A stretch of 64,000 bases of DNA, from contig CABQAQ010000007.1 of NCBI GenBank assembly GCA_902462155.1, positions 55,385 to 119,384 on the forward strand, in the 5' to 3' direction. Under the pieces are notes generated by a model that had not been told where the DNA came from, did not search any database, and saw nothing but the letters and a program-made list of their open reading frames with translations. This document shows, one piece after another, positions 7,782 to 17,225 of this stretch. This DNA is from an uncultured bacterium (GTDB lineage: Bacteria; Cyanobacteriota; Vampirovibrionia; Gastranaerophilales; Gastranaerophilaceae). The stretch's first letter is position 1, and the number at the start of each line of letters is the position of its first letter. The position numbers and the translations under genes are program-made.

Positions 7782-9281
7782 ATGAAAAATAAATTTATTA
7801 TTAGTTTTGTATTTATATTTTTATTGATGCCGGTAGTATCTGTATTGCCATCAGAGGCAAAATTATTTTTAAAGAAACAAAAAAAAGAAGAAATAAACTT
7901 AAACTTAGATGCACAAGCTGAAATTGTTAAAAATGGGGTTTTATCTCTTGAAGATTGTATAAATATAGCTTTACAAAATGATCCTAATTTGAAAATATCA
8001 AAGTTTAATATCGATACTCAAAAAAGTAAAGTTACTCAAGCTAAATCTGATTATTTTCCAAGCTTGAATGGTGCTACAAGCTTTAATTTTCAGAATAATC
8101 AAAATTCTTACAATGGTTTTAATAATGATAATAATTCAAATAATTATCAAATAAATGTTGGAATAAATGAACTTATTTGGAATTTTGGTAAAACTTTTGC
8201 CAGTATAAATATGGAAAAATATACTTTAGAGTCAAAAAGATATGATAAAGATTATCAGGAATTAAATACTATATATAAAGTAAAATCTGCGTATTACAAT
8301 GTACTTGCAGCAATAGCAAATTTGGATATTTATCAGCGTTCTGTAAGGATAAATAAAATTAATTATGATAGAACAAAAGCTCTATATGAAGAAGGGTTAA
8401 AATCACAAATAGATGTTGTGAATTCCGAAGTGTATTTGACAGATGCAGAAATACAATTGGTAGAAGCAAAAAATAAATATAAGGCTTGTATTATAGATCT
8501 TAATAATTCTATGTATTTAGTTGGTGCTCCAAAATATAAGGTTTTAAGTACGGAAAAATTTAAACTACCAGACGAATATATAAAAAATAATGAAAATGAA
8601 ATAAATGTATCAAATATTAATATAAAAAATAAAGTTTTAAGTTCAAATACAGATCAGGTTTTAACTTCTGATATAAAGCAAGAAAAAATTATTCAAGGAT
8701 ATGTTTTTAAACCCTATGAGATAGAATTTGAAGATTTGGTACAAAAAGCTTATGAAAATAGACCGGATTTAAAATCATTACAACTTGTAGCTAAAGCATC
8801 AAAAGAATCTTTGAAGGTATTAAAACGTTCATATTTACCATCTTTAAATGTTTCAGCGGGGTATAATTTTAGAGATTCAAGTAATTTTAATACTAGTGGA
8901 TTATCACTTTCTACTTCACTTGATATTCCAGTGTTAAATTTTCTTGATATAAAAGCAAAAATAAATGAAATGAATTCCTATCTGGATATAGCTTTGGAAA
9001 ATGTAAATTTATCTAAAAAAAATATTTATTTTGAAGTAGAAAAGTGTTTTATTAATTTAGATACGTTAGCCAACAAAATACCATTACTGGAAACAAAAGT
9101 GTCCCAAACACTTGAAAATTTTAAATTAGCAGATGGTAGGTATACTGTAGGCTTAGGTAATTTTATTGAGCTTCAAGATGCACAAACTAATTATAATAAT
9201 GCACAGTTATCTTATGTGCAAACAGTATTTAATTACAACATGGCAAAAGCTCAATTAGAATGGGTTTTAGGTGAAAAATGA
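7782..9281 (+). CDS. TolC-family outer-membrane efflux channel protein
   Basis: 499 residues with a signal peptide (hydrophobic core at about 6-24, then EAKLF). Two outer-membrane-efflux-protein (OEP) repeats follow. The first begins near LSLEDCINIALQNDPNLKISKFNIDTQ, the second near YEIEFEDLVQKAYENRPDLKSLQ. Each has the long heptad-rich helices that build the periplasmic tunnel, and the C-terminus ends in the usual tyrosine/leucine-rich helix (FIELQDAQTNYNNAQ). A Gln/Asn/Gly-rich insertion is at about 103-122. It would form the outer-membrane exit of the adaptor and ABC genes that follow and shows the cell is diderm. No good Shine-Dalgarno is seen near the ATG. The stop overlaps the next start by 4 bases. 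Confidence 0.93.
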   Translation: MKNKFIISFVFIFLLMPVVSVLPSEAKLFLKKQKKEEINLNLDAQAEIVKNGVLSLEDCINIALQNDPNLKISKFNIDTQKSKVTQAKSDYFPSLNGATSFNFQNNQNSYNGFNNDNNSNNYQINVGINELIWNFGKTFASINMEKYTLESKRYDKDYQELNTIYKVKSAYYNVLAAIANLDIYQRSVRINKINYDRTKALYEEGLKSQIDVVNSEVYLTDAEIQLVEAKNKYKACIIDLNNSMYLVGAPKYKVLSTEKFKLPDEYIKNNENEINVSNINIKNKVLSSNTDQVLTSDIKQEKIIQGYVFKPYEIEFEDLVQKAYENRPDLKSLQLVAKASKESLKVLKRSYLPSLNVSAGYNFRDSSNFNTSGLSLSTSLDIPVLNFLDIKAKINEMNSYLDIALENVNLSKKNIYFEVEKCFINLDTLANKIPLLETKVSQTLENFKLADGRYTVGLGNFIELQDAQTNYNNAQLSYVQTVFNYNMAKAQLEWVLGEK

Positions 9282-10465
9282 GAAAAATGTTGTTAATTTT
9301 ACTTATTATAGTCATTTCTGTAATTTTAATAATTGCTAGTCTTATAAATGGAAAAACAAAACCGGAATTTCAGTTTGATACTATAGTGAAAAGAACAATT
9401 CAAGAAACTGTAGAAGCCTCTGGCACAATAAATCCAGTGAAAAATGTAAGTATAGGTTCTCAAGTATCAGGAATGATAAGTGAAATTTATGTAGATTTTA
9501 ATTCTCAAGTAAAAAAAGGTCAACTTTTAGCACAAATAGATCCGTCTTTATTTCAAGCACAAGTTGAAAAAGCTCAAGGTGATCTTAATGCAGCTATTTC
9601 AAATTATGATAAAGTAAATGCTATGTTAATTTATAATAAAAAAAATTATCTTAGATATAAATCTTTATATGAAAAGAAATATGTATCAAAATCAGATATG
9701 GAACTAGCAAAAGCTACATATGAATCAGATCTTGCAGAATTAAAAGCTATGAAAGCTCAGATAAATCAAGCTAAAGCTACATTACAAAATAATCTTACAA
9801 ATTTAGGCTATACTAAAATAGTATCACCTGTAGATGGGGTTGTTGTTTCTAGAAATGTAGACATAGGTCAAACTGTTGCTTCTAGTTTTCAGACACCGGA
9901 ATTATTCAAAGTAGCTCAAGATTTGACAAAAATGCAAATAGAAGTTAATGTTTCTGAAGCTGATATAGGCAAAATCCGTTCCGGACAAGAAGTAGATTAT
10001 ACTTTGGATGGATATAATGATAAAATTTTTAATGGTAAAGTGTCACAAGTAAGAATTTCGCCTACTACTGTTTCAAATGTTGTTACATATTCTGTAATTG
10101 TTGATGTTAATAATGATGAACAAAAATTAAAACCTGGGATGACTGCTAATGTATCTATTATTACAAAAAAAGCTAAAAATGTTTTATCTCTTAATAATAA
10201 TACTTTAAGCTTTTCTTTTAAAGATATAGATGATAAAACTTTAAATAATAAAAAATATGATAAAAGGGGTATTTGGATTTTAGAAAATAATAAACCTAAA
10301 CGTATTAATGTAGAACTTGGAGCACAAGATAGCGAGTTTACAGAAATAATTTCTAATCAGATATATGAGGGCTTAAAGGTTATATCAAGTCAAAACTTAA
10401 AAGGTAAAAGTAAAAATATAACATCAGAACATAAAAGGCAAGGTCCACCAATGAGGATGTTTTAA
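9278..10465 (+). CDS. MacA/HlyD-type periplasmic adaptor
   Basis: 395 residues. An N-terminal membrane anchor (about 4-24) is followed by a barrel-sandwich/lipoyl half (VEASGTINPVKNVSIGSQVSG), a long helical hairpin (about 88-175, rich in Gln, Lys and Ala), the second lipoyl half (IVSPVDGVVVSRNVDIGQTV), a beta-barrel (EADIGKIRSGQEVDYTLDGY) and a C-terminal basic tail. The domain order and the linked MacB-type genes make it the MacA-like partner, spanning the periplasm between the ABC transporter and TolC. ATGA overlap with the tolC-like gene indicates coupled translation. The substrate is unknown. Confidence 0.92.
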   Translation: MRKMLLILLIIVISVILIIASLINGKTKPEFQFDTIVKRTIQETVEASGTINPVKNVSIGSQVSGMISEIYVDFNSQVKKGQLLAQIDPSLFQAQVEKAQGDLNAAISNYDKVNAMLIYNKKNYLRYKSLYEKKYVSKSDMELAKATYESDLAELKAMKAQINQAKATLQNNLTNLGYTKIVSPVDGVVVSRNVDIGQTVASSFQTPELFKVAQDLTKMQIEVNVSEADIGKIRSGQEVDYTLDGYNDKIFNGKVSQVRISPTTVSNVVTYSVIVDVNNDEQKLKPGMTANVSIITKKAKNVLSLNNNTLSFSFKDIDDKTLNNKKYDKRGIWILENNKPKRINVELGAQDSEFTEIISNQIYEGLKVISSQNLKGKSKNITSEHKRQGPPMRMF

Positions 10466-10524
10466 CAAAAAATTCTTATAATATATGTGGATATAGTAAC
10501 AAATTTTTATAAGGTAAAAATAGA

Positions 10525-11214
10525 ATGTCACTAATTGAAGTAAAAAATATAATCAAGACGTATAATACAGGTCAAGAAAGTTTTAATGCTTTAAATAGTG
10601 TATCATTAAGTGTAAAACATGGTGAATTTGTAGCTATTATGGGAGCTTCAGGATCTGGTAAATCTACGTTTATGAATATTCTAGGTTGTTTAGATAAACC
10701 TTCAAGCGGTAGTTATTTTTTAGATGGGGTAAATGTAAAGACTTTAAGTTTGGATGAATTAGCAACAATACGTAATTTGAAACTTGGCTTTGTTTTCCAA
10801 GGTTTTAATTTAATATCAAGGACTTCAGCTATAGAAAATGTTGAACTTCCTATGATATATAAAGGAATAATACAAGAAGAGAGAAGAAAAAAAGCATTTG
10901 AAGCTTTAAAGATAGTAGGATTAGAAGCACGTATAAATCATATGCCAAACGAAATGTCAGGAGGTCAACAACAAAGGGTAGCTATTGCAAGAGCTATTGT
11001 CAATGATGCACCGATTATTTTAGCGGATGAACCTACTGGTAATCTTGATACAAAAACAAGTATTGAGGTTATGGATTTTTTTGTTAAATTGAATGAAGTA
11101 GCTAAGAAAACTATAATTCTTGTAACACATGAAGATGATATAGCTCAATATTGTAAAAGGATAATAAGGTTTAAAGATGGAAATATTATTTCCGATGAGG
11201 TAAATATTAAATGA
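10525..11214 (+). CDS. MacB/LolD-type ABC transporter ATPase
   Basis: 229 residues, one complete nucleotide-binding domain. Walker A is GASGSGKST, Q-loop GFVFQGFNL, signature MSGGQQQRVAIARA, Walker B IILADEPTGNLD, and H-loop VTHED. Length and sequence fit the MacB/LolD/FtsE-like group that pairs with FtsX-fold permeases. It powers the tripartite exporter by mechanotransmission and does not translocate substrate through the membrane itself. In E. coli MacB the ATPase and permease are fused; here they are separate, with the next start overlapping this stop by 4 bases (ATGA). Confidence 0.95.
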   Translation: MSLIEVKNIIKTYNTGQESFNALNSVSLSVKHGEFVAIMGASGSGKSTFMNILGCLDKPSSGSYFLDGVNVKTLSLDELATIRNLKLGFVFQGFNLISRTSAIENVELPMIYKGIIQEERRKKAFEALKIVGLEARINHMPNEMSGGQQQRVAIARAIVNDAPIILADEPTGNLDTKTSIEVMDFFVKLNEVAKKTIILVTHEDDIAQYCKRIIRFKDGNIISDEVNIK

Positions 11215-12440
11215 TAGATTTAGTTTCTACATTTAAGATCTCAATAAGGTCACTAAAAGTTAATAAAATGAGATCAATTCTAACAAGTTTAGGTGTAATA
11301 ATTGGAGTAAGTGCTGTAATTATAATGCTTTCAATTGGAGAAGGAGCTAAGCAAAAGATTACAAAAGATATAGAATCACAAGGTTCGAATATCTTAATGA
11401 TATTATCAGGCTCAAGAACATCTAGTGGAGTAAAAATAGGTACCGGAGCTGCTCCTACTTTAACTATTAAAGATTCAGAGGCTATTTTAAGTAATTGTCC
11501 GTCAATAAAAGAAGTTGCACCTATTGTAAGAGAAGGCAAACAAATTATATATGCTAATCAGAATTGGGCTACAAGTGTTTTTGGCATTACTCCTGGATAT
11601 TTTGAAATTAAGTTATGGTCTATTGATTATGGTCGTAGAATAACTCAAGAGGACGTTAAAAATTCAAATAAAGTTGCTGTATTAGGCAAAACTGTTGTTG
11701 ATAATCTTTTTGGAGATCTTGATCCTATTAATAAAGTAATAAGGATTACCAATGTACCGTTTAAAGTAATAGGAGTATTAAAATCAAAAGGTCAATCAGG
11801 TATGGGAGAAGATCAGGATGATACTATTTTAATACCTATTACTACTGCTCAAAAAAAGTTATTTGGATCTGATTTCCCTGGGACTGTTAAATTTATTAAT
11901 GTTCAAGCTTATGATTCTGAAAGTTTACTTTCTGCAGAAGATGAGATAAGAACTCTGCTTAGAGAAAGACACAATTTGAGTTCTTCTAAAGCGGATGATT
12001 TTGAAATAAGAAATTTTACAGAAATGATGGAAACAGTAAAGCAAGCATCAAATACAATGACAATTCTTTTAGGGTCAATAGCCTCTGTTTCATTACTTGT
12101 AGGTGGTATTGGCATTATGAATATAATGCTTGTTTCTGTAACAGAGAGAACCAGAGAAATTGGTATAAGAATGGCTATAGGGGCAAAATCTAATGATATA
12201 AGATTTCAATTCCTATTTGAGGCATTATTATTATCTACTTTTGGAGGAACTTTAGGGATCATTTTTGGGGTATTAATTTCTCAACTGATTGGATCTATAT
12301 CATCTTTAACTACTATTATTTCTCCTATATCAATAATTTTATCTTTTGGATTCTCTGTTTTAATAGGTATTGTATTTGGTTATTATCCTGCTTATAAAGC
12401 ATCTTTATTAAACCCAATAGAAGCTTTACGTTATGAATAA
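11211..12440 (+). CDS. MacB-type ABC transporter permease (FtsX fold)
   Basis: 409 residues. There is one N-terminal membrane helix (about 20-42), a large periplasmic domain (MacB_PCD, about 45-265, containing the GITPGYFEI and VVDNLFGDLDPI elements) and three C-terminal helices (about 275-300, 325-352, 365-390). The segment TERTREIGIRMAIGAKS is the FtsX-family coupling region, and the end NPIEALRYE is typical. With the preceding three genes it makes a complete TolC-MacA-MacB-like exporter for a peptide, glycolipid, lipoprotein or siderophore-like substrate; nothing local identifies which. Confidence 0.95.
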   Translation: MIDLVSTFKISIRSLKVNKMRSILTSLGVIIGVSAVIIMLSIGEGAKQKITKDIESQGSNILMILSGSRTSSGVKIGTGAAPTLTIKDSEAILSNCPSIKEVAPIVREGKQIIYANQNWATSVFGITPGYFEIKLWSIDYGRRITQEDVKNSNKVAVLGKTVVDNLFGDLDPINKVIRITNVPFKVIGVLKSKGQSGMGEDQDDTILIPITTAQKKLFGSDFPGTVKFINVQAYDSESLLSAEDEIRTLLRERHNLSSSKADDFEIRNFTEMMETVKQASNTMTILLGSIASVSLLVGGIGIMNIMLVSVTERTREIGIRMAIGAKSNDIRFQFLFEALLLSTFGGTLGIIFGVLISQLIGSISSLTTIISPISIILSFGFSVLIGIVFGYYPAYKASLLNPIEALRYE

Positions 12441-12450
12441 AGCTTCTATT
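12416..12450 (+). terminator. Hairpin overlapping the end of the exporter operon
   Basis: A perfect 13-bp stem (12416-12428 with 12438-12450) and a 9-base loop. The stop codon lies inside the right arm, so the last codons of the permease gene form half of the stem. Only a weak T-rich tail follows. Confidence 0.6.
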
Positions 12451-12543
12451 GATTTAATTTTATATCTAGCAAAACAATTTTTAATAGTATATAACTTAAA
12501 TAAATATTTATGCAATATTATTAAAATTTGTTAAGAATAACGT

Positions 12544-15500
12544 CTATTTAAAGGATTTACTGAATATAACAATAGGTAAATTTTCATCTTGTGCAAACTT
12601 AAGATATTCTTCAGGACAAGTTTCTATATTGTTTACAAAGATCCCTTGGATAGACGGATTACTGACTAGAAACTCATTATAAGTTTCCCAATTCAAAAAA
12701 TTAGTTTTAGCAATTTTAATTAATTTAGATAATATATCAGGAGTGTTTTCTGCCAAATCTTTTGTAGAATATGTATGTGATAAATGATCTACCAGGTGAG
12801 AATACGCTATATCTGTTAATTTAAGTTTTGTTTTTATTAAATTTGATATGTATTTTCTACTTTGTGCAGCTAAATTATCAGAATTTTCTCCAATATTTCC
12901 ATAACTTTTTTGAGAATTTTTAAATAGATAATAATCTGTAATGCTTTGTTTAGTTAATCTCGTACTAAAAATATCCCGATTATATCCGGCATAAACGTGG
13001 CTTGGATCTAGTATCAATATAAGACCATTTTCAGAAGCTGTTTTAAATACATTTGATCCTATGTATGATACTGATAAAATTGAATCGGAATCTAATGATT
13101 TAAAGTTTTTTAAATTATTTAACTGGATACTTAAATCAACTTGGCTACTATTACTATAATTTGTTTGCATTGCGTGAACATAGGCATAAAAGTTAGGAAT
13201 TTGTTCGCTTTCAAATACTTTAACATTGTATCCTCTTATGTTTTTTATTGATGGTGGGATGTTTAATTTTGATAAATTAGTCTGAGGTAGGACAAAGTCA
13301 TTTTTTTTAAGTTCGGTGATATTTTTTTCTAGATGGTTAAATATAGCTTGATTTTTTTCTGTTAGATCTGGATGTTTTATATTATAAAGTATTTTTGCAA
13401 GTTTAAATGTATTATCTTGTTTTAAGTCACAAGAAATTAGTCTTAATTTTGCTGATGATTTAGAATCATTTTTAATATCATCTATAAAATTTTGATTCTT
13501 TATTAATCTGTATAACTTTAGTCTGGATGATTTATTTAAATCAAAATTTTTACATATATCAAAAGCATCCACAGCACTATTTTTTATATTATTTTTCTTT
13601 GTTTCAGCATTATTAATATTTTCCATTAATAAAGATAATTTCATTATTAATTTATCATTTTCAGATAGATTTTTATAGGATTCATTATCAATTAATTTTT
13701 TTAAGTTTATAATTAAATTTTGATTTATATTATGATCATTTTGGCTAAATAACTCTGGCATTAATTTTATCAAACGATTAAAGGCATTATATATAGATAA
13801 ATTATCTGTAAATATATTATTATTATTTAAATAATTATCTATTAATGGTTTTAGGTTATTCATTATTTCTACTTCTCTTGTAGAATTAATTTTTATATCT
13901 TTAAAATTTTCTATATTTTTTGCATATCCAATAAGCTTATTATTTTTAAACTTTAAATTAAACAAATTAAGTATATCATTAATATCTTTAAGTTTATAAG
14001 TTTTTAGCAGATCTTGAATTTTATAACAGATCTCGTTTCTTGAATATTTTAATCTAAAATCTATTTTATCTGTATCTATTAATTTGAGATTATCATCAAT
14101 TTTATCTAATAGATGATGAAATTCTATACTATCATCATCATTTATATATGTATTTAACTGTAATTGTATCTGTTCTGTTAATTTTGAAGTAATATGACAA
14201 TATTCTTGCTTGTTTTTTGGTAATATTGGAATTATGCTTGTAATATCTTTATTCTGGAATATTTCTATATTCCTTTTTATTAAATTATGTAATAATATTC
14301 TTTTTTCGTTAAGTGATAAAGTATCAATATTTTTATTTTTTTGAAACATATAAAAATCAAGAGCTAAACTAGCTGTTTTTGCATCTACTTTTTTAATGTT
14401 AGCTTTTCTTTTTATATTATCTAATAAATTATTTACACTATCAAAGTCTATATCCTTTTTTGTTAAAATCTGCGAAACTTCACGACTATTTATATCTGTA
14501 ATATTTTCTACGTTATCAGTAAGATATTTTAATAAATTTTCTAAATTTTCTGTTTTATTTTCTAAAATATTTATTAGATCCCATTTTTCGAGATGATTCC
14601 AGAGATTGTTATTTGATTTAATTAGCATTAAATCCTTATCAAGGCTATCTAAATTTATATCTTTAAGTACAAATATTCGTTCTATACTTACTTTGTCGTG
14701 TAATTTTTCAAAATTTTTATTTTCAATAAATTTATTTAATTTATTACTGATTTTATCTAAATTAATATCTTCATTTGCTATAAAATCATTTAAAAGGTCA
14801 TCTTTTAATATTTTTATAGTATCTTGATTAAGAGTCTGAATAAATTTAAGACTATTATCACTGTTAAAATTTTTTAAATGCAATATTTCACAGATTGTTG
14901 AAGAGTCAGTATCTTTAAATAGTTCAGGAAGTTTTTCTTTAAATAACTTTAAAAATTTAATATTTTCTAATTTTGATGTATTTATATCGTCTTTATTTAT
15001 TATGCTATCATTAAGATCTATTTTGTTTAAAATACTTTTATCAAGATTACCTAACAATTCAGTTGTTTTATTAAAATCTCCATTTATATTATTTAAAACT
15101 AAATATATATCTTGAGTGTTACTATCTTTTAAAAATTTGTTTAAAAAATTTATTTTTGGACTAAGTTCTAGCATTGTATTTTTTTCAAGTAGCTCTATTG
15201 TTTTAAAATTATCAAGTTTATCTATTATAGGTTGTGTTAAATTTATAAAAAAATTATTATAATCATTTAAGTTATTAGTGTTTTTTGCCAGATCTAATAT
15301 TTTATTAACTGTTGAATTACCAAAGACAGAATATCCATCTGAGTTTTTTAAATTATTTATAGTATATTTTAATTCTTCCGGCTTAACGTCTTCAGATTGT
15401 AATTTACTATTATTTTTTTTTATAAAAAAATTTTTTCTACCTGAGAAAATACTAAAACTAAGAGGTCTGAAAAAATATTGTAGCATAAAATAGTTTTTAT

Positions 15501-15642
15501 TAAGCATTATTTTATTGTTAATATTTTTACTAGTATAAGATAAGGATCTGTTTAAAATTGGAGTAGAAAATTTGTTTCTAATTAAATTAGTAGCATTATA
15601 TGGATAACTTTTTTCTAATGTTTTTAATAGTTTTAATTGCAT
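12544..15642 (-). CDS. Very large Asn/Lys-rich orphan protein (1,032 residues)
   Basis: I do not recognise a family. The N-terminal 60 residues are basic and carry RPLSFSIFSGRKN, reminiscent of the Phe-Lys motif of other orphans here. Residues about 100-770 are predominantly helical, with recurring D/N-L-[ND]-K-type segments, consistent with an extended alpha-solenoid. The C-terminal 260 residues look globular: NIRGYNVKVFESEQIPNFYA, then GLILILDPSHVYAGYNRD, then a final segment ending LPIVIFSKSF. There is no signal peptide or clear membrane helix. The start has only a weak AGGAT about 11 bases upstream. Base composition is even more AT-rich than its neighbours. It lies alone between the exporter operon and the sugar cluster. 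The modular layout is compatible with a secreted effector-like protein, but that is speculation. Confidence 0.8.
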   Translation of the reverse strand: MQLKLLKTLEKSYPYNATNLIRNKFSTPILNRSLSYTSKNINNKIMLNKNYFMLQYFFRPLSFSIFSGRKNFFIKKNNSKLQSEDVKPEELKYTINNLKNSDGYSVFGNSTVNKILDLAKNTNNLNDYNNFFINLTQPIIDKLDNFKTIELLEKNTMLELSPKINFLNKFLKDSNTQDIYLVLNNINGDFNKTTELLGNLDKSILNKIDLNDSIINKDDINTSKLENIKFLKLFKEKLPELFKDTDSSTICEILHLKNFNSDNSLKFIQTLNQDTIKILKDDLLNDFIANEDINLDKISNKLNKFIENKNFEKLHDKVSIERIFVLKDINLDSLDKDLMLIKSNNNLWNHLEKWDLINILENKTENLENLLKYLTDNVENITDINSREVSQILTKKDIDFDSVNNLLDNIKRKANIKKVDAKTASLALDFYMFQKNKNIDTLSLNEKRILLHNLIKRNIEIFQNKDITSIIPILPKNKQEYCHITSKLTEQIQLQLNTYINDDDSIEFHHLLDKIDDNLKLIDTDKIDFRLKYSRNEICYKIQDLLKTYKLKDINDILNLFNLKFKNNKLIGYAKNIENFKDIKINSTREVEIMNNLKPLIDNYLNNNNIFTDNLSIYNAFNRLIKLMPELFSQNDHNINQNLIINLKKLIDNESYKNLSENDKLIMKLSLLMENINNAETKKNNIKNSAVDAFDICKNFDLNKSSRLKLYRLIKNQNFIDDIKNDSKSSAKLRLISCDLKQDNTFKLAKILYNIKHPDLTEKNQAIFNHLEKNITELKKNDFVLPQTNLSKLNIPPSIKNIRGYNVKVFESEQIPNFYAYVHAMQTNYSNSSQVDLSIQLNNLKNFKSLDSDSILSVSYIGSNVFKTASENGLILILDPSHVYAGYNRDIFSTRLTKQSITDYYLFKNSQKSYGNIGENSDNLAAQSRKYISNLIKTKLKLTDIAYSHLVDHLSHTYSTKDLAENTPDILSKLIKIAKTNFLNWETYNEFLVSNPSIQGIFVNNIETCPEEYLKFAQDENLPIVIFSKSFK

Positions 15643-15846
15643 AAAAATTTATAGATCCTAAAATTGATAGAGGTGCTTTAAAAGTATAGTTTAAATAAAA
15701 TGTGCTTACTAGAAGTATTTGTTAATATTGTAATAATATTTTACAATTATATAGTTTAAATTTATTAAGAATTGTTAGTTTATTGAAAAATGTATTAATT
15801 AAGATATTATTTAATTAATATATTATTTAAAGTGAATGGGAAAATA

Positions 15847-17145
15847 ATGTTTGATTATTTAAAAGAGAATTTAGAAGTAATTCTGATAACATATAATAGA
15901 AAATTTTATTTAGAAAAAACATTAAAATATATTTTATCTAAAAATTCGCCAATAAGAGAGTGTTGTATAAAAATATTAGACAATGCATCTGATGATGGAA
16001 CAAGCGAATTTATTGAAGAATACAAAAAAAATAATAGAAATATAGAACATATAAGAAATAATAGAAATATAGGTGGATGTGCAAATATAGTAAGAGCATA
16101 TGAAATAGCGACAAAAGAATATGTCTGGGTATTATGTGATGACGATGAATTTGATTTTTCCTCTGGATTTGAAGATATAGAAAATGCAATGAAAAATGGT
16201 TATGATTTTATTTTTACTCAAAAAGTAAAAAATAATCTTGCGGATATATTTTATTGTGCAACATTTGTGCCAAGTTATATATATAAAACAGCAAATTTAG
16301 ATTATACGATTATAGAAAATATGTATGATTCTATAGGCATTTTATTTCCTCATCTAGCTTTATGTGCAGACGTTATAAATAAAAATAAAAGAATATTTTT
16401 TTCAAAATATCAATTAGTAACAGTAGGTCTTGAAAATTGCTCAATAAATACATATGTAAGAGGGCTTAAATATGATGTATTACCAAAATGGAGGCAAAAT
16501 ATTTATTGGGCTGTTGGTTATCTTTCATCTATAGAGCTTATTAAAAATAGAAAAAAACAGATAGAAATAATTGATGGTCTAAGACATGGGTTTTCAAGTT
16601 TGTATTCTTTTTTTAAAACTAAAATTTTACTTAATTTATTATATTATGGAAAATCATCTTTTAATATGTATATGTTAAAACGTAATTTATCTTTTTCTCA
16701 GAAAATAAAATTTTATATTGCTACAATTCAAGCTTATATTGAGTATTATTTATTTAATAATGATTTTTTAGCATATAATGGTAAAGAAAGATGGATAGAA
16801 TATTTCAAATATATAAAAGAACAAAAGTATATAAATAAATTATCGAAAAAATATAAAAATAAAAAGGTATTGATATATGGAGCAGGTACTATAGGAGATG
16901 TTATTTTTGATAATTATGATATTGTAGGATTAAATATTATAGCTGTATCTGATAAAAAATTTACAAAAGAATGTAGCTATAAAGGATATAAAGCAATACC
17001 TGTTGAAAAAATTAAAGAATATAAGCCTGATGTTATAATATTTACTTTATATTCAAATAAAAAAGCACTAGAATCTATAAAGGAATTATATTCGGACTTT
17101 AAGTATACATCAATATGGAAAAAGAAGTTATTTGTAAGATTGTGA
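15847..17145 (+). CDS. Family 2 glycosyltransferase fused to a C-terminal Rossmann-like domain
   Basis: 432 residues from the ATG at 15847 (MFDYLKENLEVILITYNR). An upstream GTG at 15832 would add five residues and has no ribosome site. Residues 10-110 are a GT2/GT-A domain: VILITYNRKFYLEKTL, DNASDDGTSEF, and the metal-binding acidic run LCDDDEFDF. Residues about 335-432 form a second domain with KVLIYGAGTIGDVIF, resembling the NAD-binding half found appended to some sugar and methyl transferases. It probably transfers a sugar to the surface polysaccharide built by the downstream genes. No membrane anchor is evident. It is the first gene of the cluster, with an 80-bp gap before rfbF. Confidence 0.88.
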   Translation: MFDYLKENLEVILITYNRKFYLEKTLKYILSKNSPIRECCIKILDNASDDGTSEFIEEYKKNNRNIEHIRNNRNIGGCANIVRAYEIATKEYVWVLCDDDEFDFSSGFEDIENAMKNGYDFIFTQKVKNNLADIFYCATFVPSYIYKTANLDYTIIENMYDSIGILFPHLALCADVINKNKRIFFSKYQLVTVGLENCSINTYVRGLKYDVLPKWRQNIYWAVGYLSSIELIKNRKKQIEIIDGLRHGFSSLYSFFKTKILLNLLYYGKSSFNMYMLKRNLSFSQKIKFYIATIQAYIEYYLFNNDFLAYNGKERWIEYFKYIKEQKYINKLSKKYKNKKVLIYGAGTIGDVIFDNYDIVGLNIIAVSDKKFTKECSYKGYKAIPVEKIKEYKPDVIIFTLYSNKKALESIKELYSDFKYTSIWKKKLFVRL

Positions 17146-17225
17146 AAATTTGTGATATCATTAAAAATTAAATGTAGTAACTAAAATAAAAGAATAACAT
17201 AAGAAAATAAAAGAGAGAAAATCTA

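Noticed and set aside
15709..15768. 19-residue frame upstream of the glycosyltransferase
   Set aside because: No ribosome site, and such a length is expected by chance in DNA this rich in A and T.
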